Shown piece after piece: positions 1-5,487 of a stretch of DNA of 5,487 nt. A model generated the notes under the pieces. The model saw nothing but the letters and a program-made list of their open reading frames with translations, did not search any database and was not told where the DNA came from. Origin of the DNA: Paracoccaceae bacterium (GTDB lineage: Bacteria > Pseudomonadota > Alphaproteobacteria > Rhodobacterales > Rhodobacteraceae); assembly GCA_007119835.1 (NCBI GenBank), contig SKOX01000216.1, forward strand, positions 1-5,487, written 5' to 3'. Numbering within the stretch: the stretch's first letter is position 1; each line of letters starts with the position of its first letter. The position numbers and the translations under genes were made by a program.

Positions 1-245
1 ATCAGGCCGCGGTAGATCGGCCCGTGCTGGGACGTGGCCTTGGCGGTCGAGCGGCCGGTCGCCTGGCCGCCGATCGTTAGCGCCTCGAGGACGGCGACGC
101 GGTGGCTGCCGGCGAGGGCGTGCGCCGCGGCGAGGCCGGCGATGCCACCGCCGACGATCGCCACGTCCACCTCGATGTCGGCGGCGAGCGGCGGGAAGGT
201 CGCGCCGTCGAAGCGGGCGCGCGGCCAGAGGACCTCGTCCTTCAT
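1..245 (-). CDS. FAD-dependent oxidoreductase of the DAO family, N-terminal part (gene continues past the left edge)
   Basis: Only the first 81 codons are in the window; the 3' part lies beyond position 1. After a short leader (LWPRARFDG) comes a Rossmann beta-alpha-beta fold: VAIVGGGIAGL at about residues 28-38 supplies the dinucleotide-binding GxGxxG (G32, G34, G37). Glu54, at the end of the second strand (RVAVLEA), would bind the adenosine ribose of FAD. The following segment, TGRSTAKATSQHGPIY (63-78), is typical of a DAO-family (PF01266-like) subgroup whose members often carry a C-terminal Rieske [2Fe-2S] domain. That domain would lie outside the window, so its presence is a prediction. 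The ATG at 243-245 overlaps the TGA of the upstream membrane-protein gene as ATGA, which indicates translational coupling. The substrate cannot be read from this fragment. Nothing here ties it to the gcv operon beyond proximity. Confidence 0.9.
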   Translation of the reverse strand, partial: MKDEVLWPRARFDGATFPPLAADIEVDVAIVGGGIAGLAAAHALAGSHRVAVLEALTIGGQATGRSTAKATSQHGPIYRGL

Positions 246-736
246 CGGATGCTCCTGGGATCGCCGGTGGGGCTGTCGGCCAGCGCGCGTCCCGGCGGTC
301 GCCGGAAGCCGCCGCGCCGGCCGGCCTCGATCTCGCGCAGGCCCGCGGCGAGCAGCCCGCCCCAAAGGACATGCGCCGCGATCATCAGCGCGTTGCGCCG
401 CATCGGGTGACGGTCGGCCGGCTCCAGCGTCCGGGCGAGCGGCACCCAGCCGAAATAGCTCGCCGCCCACACGCCCGCGCCGTAGAGCGCACCCGCCGGG
501 ACCGACCGCCGCCCCTGCAGCGCGAACAGCCCGCCGGTGAGCGCGCCGTAGCCGAAATGCGCCAGCATCGCCGTCCCGGCGCCCGCCGGCCGGCCACCGA
601 TCCGCCCCACGATCTCGCGCGGCGGCAGCGGGTAGCGCTCGGGCGCGGGCAGCCGGGCGTGCATGCGATGCATGGCCGCCGTCATCCCGACGGTCGCCGC
701 GATCCCGGCCAGCATGCCGTAGGCGAGCTTCTCCAC
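242..736 (-). CDS. Small four-helix integral membrane protein of unknown function (possibly DUF1440/YagU-like)
   Basis: The 164-residue protein has four hydrophobic segments at about residues 4-22, 54-74, 80-99 and 115-133, so it is an inner-membrane protein without a cleavable signal. A basic, proline-containing loop (about 23-53, with LPPREIVGRI) separates helices 1 and 2. Helices 2 and 3 are glycine/alanine-rich, with the pattern AHFGYGALTGGLFAL. The C-terminal 30 residues are polar and arginine-rich and probably cytoplasmic. The pattern recalls small uncharacterised membrane families such as DUF1440 (YagU), but I cannot confirm the family by eye. The start is GTG at 734-736, chosen because GGGAGGG lies 5 nt upstream; the ATG at codon 8 would cut into helix 1. 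The stop overlaps the start of the FAD oxidoreductase gene by 4 nt, so the two are almost certainly co-transcribed. It might anchor or assist that oxidoreductase (inference only). Confidence 0.82.
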   Translation of the reverse strand: MEKLAYGMLAGIAATVGMTAAMHRMHARLPAPERYPLPPREIVGRIGGRPAGAGTAMLAHFGYGALTGGLFALQGRRSVPAGALYGAGVWAASYFGWVPLARTLEPADRHPMRRNALMIAAHVLWGGLLAAGLREIEAGRRGGFRRPPGRALADSPTGDPRSIR

Positions 737-741
737 CGACG

Positions 742-748
742 CCCTCCC
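742..748 (-). promoter_or_regulatory. Ribosome binding site of the membrane-protein gene
   Basis: GGGAGGG on the minus strand lies 5 nt before the GTG at 734-736. It supports this non-ATG start over the internal ATG seven codons downstream, which would remove part of the first membrane helix. Confidence 0.7.
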
Positions 749-903
749 GATCTGCCCCGAGGACGCCGCCCCAGGGCGTCCCGGCGAGCAAACGCCGGCT
801 CGCGGCGCTTCGTTCCCGCGGCCGGAGCCTCTCCTTCGGGCGCCGGGAGTTGCCGCTGATGGCGTCGCTCCCTAGGTCTCAGGGCCTGTACCGTCACGAG
901 TCC

Positions 904-910
904 GGGAGGA
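904..910 (+). promoter_or_regulatory. Ribosome binding site of the tctC-like gene
   Basis: GGGAGGA is followed by a 7-nt spacer and the ATG at 918-920. Site and spacing are near ideal. They fix the start that gives a complete signal peptide. Confidence 0.8.
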
Positions 911-917
911 ACCGAAC

Positions 918-1913
918 ATGTCCACGCGTTCGCAGATCTCAGTCCGCATCGTCGCGCCCGCCTTCGCCGCAGGTCTTGCCGCGGCCACCTTCGCCGCGGG
1001 CGACGCACGGGCCTTTCCCGACGAACCGGTGAGCTACGTCGTCCCGTTCGAGCGCGGCGACGACAGCGACATCGCCGCCCGCTTCCAGGAGCCCTACTTC
1101 GCCGAGATCACCGGCCAGGAGCTGATCGTCCAGAACATGCCCGGCCAGGGCGGCGCCGAGGCCTGGTCCGCGCTCAACGACCACGAGGGCGACGGCCAGA
1201 CGATCATGGCCGTGAGCCTGCCCCACATCGTCCTGCAGCCGATGATCGAGGAGCCGGGCTACGAGACCGGCGAGATCGTCGCCGTCTACATGTCGAACTT
1301 CACGCCGACCGCGCTCTTCGCCGCCGCCGACAGCCCCTACCAGACGCTCGAGCAGGTGATCGACGCGGCCCGGCGCGGCCCCGGCGCGCTCACCGTCTCC
1401 GGGACGGGCACGGCCTCGGCCCACCACGTGATGAACCAGCGCATGCTCGAGATGGCCGAGGTCGACATGACCTACATCCCGCACACCGGAACCGCCGCGG
1501 CCAGCACCGCGATGGTCGACGGCGAGACCGACTTCCAGTGGGGCTATCCGACCGTCGCCATCGAGCAGGGCGACCGGGTCCGCATGCTCGCCGTCGCGCT
1601 GGAGGAGCGCCACCCGCTCTTCCCCGAGGTGCCGACCTTCCGCGAACTCGGCATCGACATCGTCGGCGGCGCCTACCGCGGGATTGCAGTGCCCGACGAC
1701 ACGCCTTGGGAGATCCGCCGTCAGCTCTCCGACATCTTCGCCGAGATCAACGCCAACGAGGAATTCGTCGCCCAGATGGAGGGCGCGGGCTTCACGCTGA
1801 TCGACGTGCCCTACGAGCAGATGGACGACTGGATGGCCGAGCGCCGCGATACCTACGCGGAGATCGCCGAGCAGCTCTTCGAGCGGACCCAGGGCGACCC
1901 GCAGCAGCAGTAA
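918..1913 (+). CDS. Tripartite tricarboxylate transporter-type periplasmic substrate-binding protein (TctC/Bug family)
   Basis: The 331-residue exported protein has the usual length of TctC/Bug proteins, which capture carboxylates or other small organic solutes in the periplasm for a TctAB permease. Residues 1-32 form a Sec signal peptide: arginines at 4 and 10, an alanine-rich core, and a probable cut after ARA (A32). The mature protein opens with FPDEPVSYVVPF, matching the family's FPxxPVxxVVPF start. Other family marks are VQNMPGQGGAEAW (71-83), VSGTGTASAHH (160-170), the GETDFQWGY stretch (202-210), RMLAVALEERHPLFPEVPTFRELG (222-245, in two adjoining parts) and GAYRGIAVP (251-259). The glycine-rich loop after PF, usually like GPGGxSD, reads ERGDDSD (45-51). 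By hand count the mature chain has about 51 Asp/Glu, about 15 Arg, and no Lys or Cys. No tctA or tctB lies beside it, so it is an orphan within this window. The ligand is unknown. It converges on gcvP, 77 nt away. Confidence 0.92.
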   Translation: MSTRSQISVRIVAPAFAAGLAAATFAAGDARAFPDEPVSYVVPFERGDDSDIAARFQEPYFAEITGQELIVQNMPGQGGAEAWSALNDHEGDGQTIMAVSLPHIVLQPMIEEPGYETGEIVAVYMSNFTPTALFAAADSPYQTLEQVIDAARRGPGALTVSGTGTASAHHVMNQRMLEMAEVDMTYIPHTGTAAASTAMVDGETDFQWGYPTVAIEQGDRVRMLAVALEERHPLFPEVPTFRELGIDIVGGAYRGIAVPDDTPWEIRRQLSDIFAEINANEEFVAQMEGAGFTLIDVPYEQMDDWMAERRDTYAEIAEQLFERTQGDPQQQ

Positions 1914-1923
1914 CCCTCCGACA

Positions 1924-1956
1924 CCGGCACGGGGGCGCGGCTCGCGCCCGTGCCGG
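1924..1956. terminator. GC-rich hairpin between convergent genes, possible bidirectional terminator
   Basis: CCGGCACGGG (1924-1933) pairs perfectly with CCCGTGCCGG (1947-1956). Inside, CGCG (1936-1939) pairs with CGCG (1943-1946) around a 3-nt loop, leaving a 2-nt GG bulge. It lies 10 nt after the tctC-like stop and 34 nt past the gcvP stop on the other strand, a typical place for a shared terminator. Neither strand has a T-tract after the stem, so it is not a classical intrinsic terminator. It may instead stabilise the 3' ends or act with Rho. Confidence 0.5.
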
Positions 1957-1990
1957 GGCCCGTCCGGAAAGCTTCGGGCTGGGGCCGCGC

Positions 1991-4840
1991 CTACTCCGCC
2001 GCCTCCTGGTAGTTCGCCATCGGCGGGCAGGCGCAGACGAGGTTGCGGTCGCCGTAGGCGTTGTCGACCCGGTTGACCGGCGCCCAGTACTTGTCGACCC
2101 GGAAGGCGCCCGGCGGATAGCAGGCGGCCTCGCGGCTGTAGGGGCGGTCCCACTCCCCGACCAGGTCCGCGACCGTGTGCGGCGCGTTCTTGAGCGGGTT
2201 GTTCTCCCGATCCATCCGCCCCTCCTCGATCGCCCGGGCCTCGGCCGCGATGCCGAGCATCGCGGTGCAGAACCGGTCGAGTTCGGCCTTGGGCTCGCTC
2301 TCGGTCGGCTCGACCATCAGGGTGCCGGAAACCGGCCAGCTCATCGTCGGCGCGTGGAAGCCGCAATCGACCAGCCGCTTGGCGACATCGTCCACCGTCA
2401 CGCCGGCGGTCTTGGCGAGCGGCCGGGTGTCGATGATGCACTCGTGCGCGACGTCGCCCGCAGCCGACGTGTAGAGGATCGGGAAAGCCTCGAAGAGGCG
2501 CTTCGCGACATAGTTGGCGTTCAGGATCGCGACCTTCGTCGCCTGGGTCAGCCCCCGGCCGCCCATCAGCAGGCAGTAGCCCCAGGAGATGACGAGAAGC
2601 GACGGCGAGCCGTAGGGGGCCGCCGACACCGCCGCCTCGCCGCCCGTCGCGGGATGGCCGGGCAGGTGCGGCGCGAGATGCGCCTTGACGCCGATCGGCC
2701 CCATGCCCGGCCCGCCGCCGCCATGCGGGATGCAGAAGGTCTTGTGGAGGTTGAGGTGGCTCACGTCCGCGCCGATGTCGCCCGGCCGCGAAAGCCCGAC
2801 CATCGCGTTCATGTTGGCGCCGTCGAGATAGACCTGGCCGCCATGCGCGTGGGTGATCCGGCAGACCTCCTGCACGGTTTCCTCGAAGACCCCGTGGGTC
2901 GAGGGATAGGTGATCATGCAGGCCGCGAGCCGGTCCGAGTGCGCTTCGGCCTTCGCCCGGAAGTCGTCGAGGTCGACATCGCCGTTCGCCGCCGACTTCA
3001 CCGCCACGACCTTCATGCCGACCATCTGCGCCGAGGCCGGGTTCGTCCCGTGCGCCGAGGTCGGGATCAGGCAGATGTCACGCTGCTCGTCGCCGCGCGT
3101 CCGGTGGTAGGCGCGGATGACCAGGAGCCCGGCATACTCGCCCTGCGCTCCCGAGTTCGGCTGCATCGAGATCGCGTCGTACCCCGTGATCGCACACAGT
3201 TTCGCCGACAGATCCCCGATCATTTCCCGATAGCCGGCGGTCTGGCGCTCCGGCGCGAAGGGATGGATCTCCGCGAATTCCGGCCAGGTCAGCGGCATCA
3301 TCTCGGCGGTGGCGTTGAGCTTCATCGTGCACGACCCGAGCGGGATCATCGCCCGGTCGAGCGCGAGGTCGCGGTCGGCGAGCCGGCGCATGTAGCGCGT
3401 CATCTCCGCCTCGGCCCGGTTCATGTGAAAGATCGGGTGCTCGAGGTAAGGGCTTGTCCGCAGAAGATTTTCCGGCAGACGGTACTCGTGGTCCAGGTCC
3501 CGGTCGAGCATGTCGCCGCCGAAGGCCCGCCACACCGCCTGGGTGTGCTCGCGCCGCGTCCTCTCGTCTAGGCTGATGCCGATGCGGTCGGAGCCGATGC
3601 GGCGCAGGTTGATGCCTTCGGCCTCGGCGGCCTTGAGGATCACGCCCTGAAGCGCCCCCACCTCGACCGTCACCGTGTCGAAGAAGGTCTTGGGCCGCAC
3701 CTCGAAGCCGAGGCTCTCGAGCCCCTTCACCAGGCGCACCGTCTTGCGGTGGATGCGCTGGGCGATCGCCTTCAGCCCCTCGGGACCGTGGAAGACCGCG
3801 TACATCGACGCCATCACCGCGAGCAGCGCCTGCGCGGTGCAGACGTTCGAGGTCGCCTTCTCGCGCCGGATATGCTGCTCGCGCGTCTGCAGCGCGAGGC
3901 GATACGCCCGGTTGCCGCGCGCATCGACCGAGACCCCGACGAGGCGCCCCGGCATGAACCGCTTCAGGCTGTCCTTCACCGCCATGTAGGCCGCGTGCGG
4001 CCCGCCGAAGCCGACCGGCACGCCGAAGCGCTGGGTCGAGCCCACCGCCACGTCCGCGCCCATTTCGCCCGGCGGCTTCAGGAGCGTCAGCGCGAGCGGG
4101 TCGGCCGCGACGCAGGCGAGCGCGCCGGCGCCCTGCAGGCGCCCGATCACATCGGTGAAGTCGTGGCATTGGCCATGGGTGCCGGGATACTGGAAGAGCG
4201 CGCCGAACAGCGCGTCGGGGTCGAGGTCGGCGAAGGGATCGCCTACCACCACCTCCCAGCCCATCGGCTCGGCCCGGGTGCGCACCACCGCGATCGTCTG
4301 CGGGTGGCAGTCGCGATCGACGAAGAACGCGTTGCCGGCGGCCTTGCTCCCCCGCCGGCAGAGCGCCATCGCCTCGGCCGCCGCCGTCGCCTCGTCGAGC
4401 AGCGAGGCGTTCGCCACGTCGAGCGCGGTGAGGTCGCTCACCATCGTCTGGAAGTTCAGCAGCGCCTCGAGCCTGCCCTGGCTGATCTCGGGCTGGTAGG
4501 GGGTGTAGGCGGTATACCAGGCCGGATTTTCAAGGATATTCCGCTGGATGACGGGCGGCGTTACCGTGCCGTAGTAGCCCTGGCCGATAAGGCTCGTCAG
4601 AACCTTGTTCTTTGCGGCCGTCTGCCGCAGTCGGTGCAGCATGCCCTGCTCCGAGAGCGCCGGCCCCCAGTCGAGCGGGTCGGCCTGCCGGATCGAGGGC
4701 GGCACGACCCGGTCGATCAGGCCGTCGAGGCTGTCGGCGCCAACGACCGCGAGCATGTCCGCCATCTCCTGCGGGCTCGGCCCGATGTGGCGGCGGTTGG
4801 CGAAGTCGTAGGGGTGATAGGTGCTTTCGGTGAACGGCAT
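1991..4840 (-). CDS. gcvP: Glycine dehydrogenase (decarboxylating), P protein of the glycine cleavage system
   Basis: This PLP enzyme decarboxylates glycine and loads the aminomethyl group on the lipoyl arm of GcvH in the cytoplasm. It is the full-length fused type, 949 residues (E. coli GcvP is 957), with both homologous halves. The N-terminal half (about 14-440) begins with the family start [11 protein letters not shown] (16-26) and holds [19 protein letters not shown] and [10 protein letters not shown] (277-286). The C-terminal half holds [10 protein letters not shown] (500-509), [13 protein letters not shown] (594-606), [10 protein letters not shown] with Asp673, which should contact the PLP ring nitrogen, and [20 protein letters not shown], where Lys700 is the expected Schiff-base lysine. 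The C-terminus ([14 protein letters not shown]) is typical of alphaproteobacterial members. No frameshift or missing catalytic residue was seen. The ATG at 4838-4840 has GAGGA 3 nt upstream, a short spacing. It follows the gcvH stop by 12 nt, so it is the last gene of gcvT-gcvH-gcvP visible here. The stop is TAG. Confidence 0.98.
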   Translation of the reverse strand: MPFTESTYHPYDFANRRHIGPSPQEMADMLAVVGADSLDGLIDRVVPPSIRQADPLDWGPALSEQGMLHRLRQTAAKNKVLTSLIGQGYYGTVTPPVIQRNILENPAWYTAYTPYQPEISQGRLEALLNFQTMVSDLTALDVANASLLDEATAAAEAMALCRRGSKAAGNAFFVDRDCHPQTIAVVRTRAEPMGWEVVVGDPFADLDPDALFGALFQYPGTHGQCHDFTDVIGRLQGAGALACVAADPLALTLLKPPGEMGADVAVGSTQRFGVPVGFGGPHAAYMAVKDSLKRFMPGRLVGVSVDARGNRAYRLALQTREQHIRREKATSNVCTAQALLAVMASMYAVFHGPEGLKAIAQRIHRKTVRLVKGLESLGFEVRPKTFFDTVTVEVGALQGVILKAAEAEGINLRRIGSDRIGISLDERTRREHTQAVWRAFGGDMLDRDLDHEYRLPENLLRTSPYLEHPIFHMNRAEAEMTRYMRRLADRDLALDRAMIPLGSCTMKLNATAEMMPLTWPEFAEIHPFAPERQTAGYREMIGDLSAKLCAITGYDAISMQPNSGAQGEYAGLLVIRAYHRTRGDEQRDICLIPTSAHGTNPASAQMVGMKVVAVKSAANGDVDLDDFRAKAEAHSDRLAACMITYPSTHGVFEETVQEVCRITHAHGGQVYLDGANMNAMVGLSRPGDIGADVSHLNLHKTFCIPHGGGGPGMGPIGVKAHLAPHLPGHPATGGEAAVSAAPYGSPSLLVISWGYCLLMGGRGLTQATKVAILNANYVAKRLFEAFPILYTSAAGDVAHECIIDTRPLAKTAGVTVDDVAKRLVDCGFHAPTMSWPVSGTLMVEPTESEPKAELDRFCTAMLGIAAEARAIEEGRMDRENNPLKNAPHTVADLVGEWDRPYSREAACYPPGAFRVDKYWAPVNRVDNAYGDRNLVCACPPMANYQEAAE

Positions 4841-4852
4841 CGGTCCTCGTCG

Positions 4853-5215
4853 TCAGGCGATGAACTTGCTGTAGGCGTCTTCGTCCATCAGGTCGTCGAG
4901 ATCGCCCTTGTTCTCGAGCGTCATCTTGAAGAACCAGCCCGCCTCGAGCGGGTCCTCGTTCACCAGCGCAGGGTTCTCGACGATGGCGGTGTTGACCTCG
5001 GTCACCGTGCCGTCGAGGGGCGCCTGGATGTCGGAGGCGGCCTTGACGCTCTCGATCGTCACGATCTCGTCGCCCTTGGCCACCGTCGCGCCCTCCTCGG
5101 GCAGCTCGACGAAGACGAGGTCGCCGAGCTGCTCGGCGGCGTATTCGGTGATGCCGACCACCACCTCGTCGCCCTCGACCTTCAGCCACTCGTGCTCTTC
5201 GGTGAACTTCAGCAT
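4853..5215 (-). CDS. gcvH: Glycine cleavage system H protein, lipoyl carrier
   Basis: The 120-residue H protein carries the lipoyl arm that shuttles the aminomethyl group from P to T and is then reoxidised by L protein. The start [29 protein letters not shown] (residues 4-32, in parts) is the classic H-protein opening. The lipoylation site is Lys58 in ESVKAASD (55-62), followed by [11 protein letters not shown] and [13 protein letters not shown], all standard. Length and domain are complete. The ATG at 5213-5215 has a strong AGGAGAG site (5224-5230) at 8 nt spacing. The gene sits 38 nt after gcvT and 12 nt before gcvP, as expected for one transcript. The protein is very acidic, especially near the C-terminus ([12 protein letters not shown]), as is usual for H proteins. 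Lys58 must be lipoylated by LipB/LipA or LplA, which are encoded elsewhere. Confidence 0.98.
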   Translation of the reverse strand: MLKFTEEHEWLKVEGDEVVVGITEYAAEQLGDLVFVELPEEGATVAKGDEIVTIESVKAASDIQAPLDGTVTEVNTAIVENPALVNEDPLEAGWFFKMTLENKGDLDDLMDEDAYSKFIA

Positions 5216-5253
5216 CTGGCAGTCTCTCCTGATGTCCCTTCGCAGGCGCCCGT

Positions 5254-5487
5254 TCAGCGCCGCTTGTAGCCCGGCTCGATGAAAGGCATGCGCGCCACTG
5301 TTACAGGCTCGGAGCGCCCGCGCAACGCACCCTGAAGGCGGGTGCCGGGGGCGGCGTGCTCGATGGCGACGTAGCCCATCGCGATCGGCGCCCCGACGCT
5401 CGGCCCGAAGCCGCCCGAGGTGATCCGCCCGGCCGCCGCGCCGCCCGGCGCCGCGATCTCAACGCCCGCGCGCATCGGCGCCCGGCC
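5254..5487 (-). CDS. gcvT: Aminomethyltransferase, T protein of the glycine cleavage system, C-terminal part (5' end past the right edge)
   Basis: The last 78 codons of gcvT are present, read in frame from the window edge ([11 protein letters not shown]...) to a TGA at 5254-5256. T protein takes the aminomethyl group from GcvH, releases ammonia and forms 5,10-methylene-tetrahydrofolate. The fragment is the C-terminal beta-barrel region of the GcvT fold: G-R-A-P-M-R, then a strand, [21 protein letters not shown], and the end [14 protein letters not shown]. These match the family's G-x-VTSGG-x-xP and PF-x-xxYxR patterns. The tetrahydrofolate-binding N-terminal domain is not visible. The ATG at 5473-5475 is internal and not the true start, since family-like sequence continues upstream of it to the edge. 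The gene ends 38 nt before gcvH, which supports a gcvTHP operon. The operon promoter and any glycine riboswitch would be outside the window. Confidence 0.95.
   Translation of the reverse strand, partial: GRAPMRAGVEIAAPGGAAAGRITSGGFGPSVGAPIAMGYVAIEHAAPGTRLQGALRGRSEPVTVARMPFIEPGYKRR

Larger units (their letters stand above)
737..917. other. Divergent intergenic region with GC-rich hairpins
   Basis: This 181-nt gap separates the minus-strand membrane-protein gene from the plus-strand tctC-like gene, so it should hold promoters for both. No convincing -35/-10 pair stands out. Three inverted repeats can be read. CCGGCG (781-786) pairs with CGCCGG (793-798) around a 6-nt loop. GCGAGC (784-789) pairs with GCTCGC (798-803) around an 8-nt loop. 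CCGGAGCC (822-829) pairs with GGCGCCGG (839-846), with one mismatch, around a 9-nt loop. The first two share bases and exclude each other. In DNA this GC-rich such repeats also arise by chance. No credible short gene was found here. Confidence 0.4.

Noticed and set aside
850..878. Possible sigma70-type promoter, TTGCCG (850-855), 17-nt spacer, TAGGTC (873-878), upstream of the tctC-like gene
   Set aside because: The spacing and location fit, but the -10 box matches the consensus poorly and such pairs are common by chance. Too weak to list as a feature.
850..1032. Possible small plus-strand gene with a TTG start just before and overlapping the tctC-like gene
   Set aside because: No ribosome binding site precedes it, the start is rare, and most of it is the tctC-like coding sequence read in another frame.
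939..2441. Minus-strand open frame of 500 codons opposite the tctC-like gene and overlapping the 3' part of gcvP in another frame
   Set aside because: It overlaps conserved coding sequence on both sides and its translation is Gly/Arg/Ala-rich without family features. The tctC-like frame has a signal peptide, ribosome binding site and family motifs.
1538..3571. Very long plus-strand open frame (677 codons) running from inside the tctC-like gene across antisense gcvP
   Set aside because: Its product is Arg/Ala/Gly-rich with no recognisable motif. It overlaps two clearly real genes in other frames. Long antisense frames are expected where third codon positions are almost always G or C.
3749..5269. 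Plus-strand open frame of 506 codons antisense to gcvP and gcvH
   Set aside because: It is a shadow of well-conserved genes with low-complexity composition, no family motif, and no ribosome binding site that I could credit.
5473..5475. ATG as the start of a separate 73-codon gene at the right edge
   Set aside because: The frame stays open to the window edge with GcvT-like residues (GRAP) before this ATG, so it is an internal methionine of gcvT.

Overview
The window comes from a high-GC bacterial chromosome. The GcvP and GcvH proteins resemble those of alphaproteobacteria, probably Rhodobacterales or a close relative, and the GC-rich third codon positions agree with this. The placement rests on remembered family resemblance, not a search. 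One exported protein is very acidic and has no lysine, which hints at a salty habitat (inference).

Layout, left to right: (1) positions 1-736, minus strand: a two-gene unit. A small four-helix membrane protein (GTG start at 736) overlaps by ATGA the start of an FAD-dependent oxidoreductase, which runs off the left edge. (2) 737-917: a short divergent intergenic region with several GC-rich hairpins. (3) 918-1913, plus strand: a periplasmic solute-binding protein of the TctC/Bug family with no transporter membrane subunits beside it in the window. (4) 1914-1990: a convergent gap holding one strong hairpin. (5) 1991-5487, minus strand: the glycine cleavage operon in the order gcvT (3' end only), gcvH, gcvP.

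The gcv genes work together. P decarboxylates glycine and passes the aminomethyl group to the lipoyl arm of H. T releases ammonia and gives the one-carbon unit to tetrahydrofolate. The fourth component (L protein, lipoamide dehydrogenase) is not in the window. The operon's promoter and any glycine riboswitch would lie upstream of gcvT, beyond the right edge.

This is mostly ordinary core metabolism. I found no convincing undescribed system. The most unusual item is the lysine-free, strongly acidic TctC-like protein with an altered ligand-loop motif.
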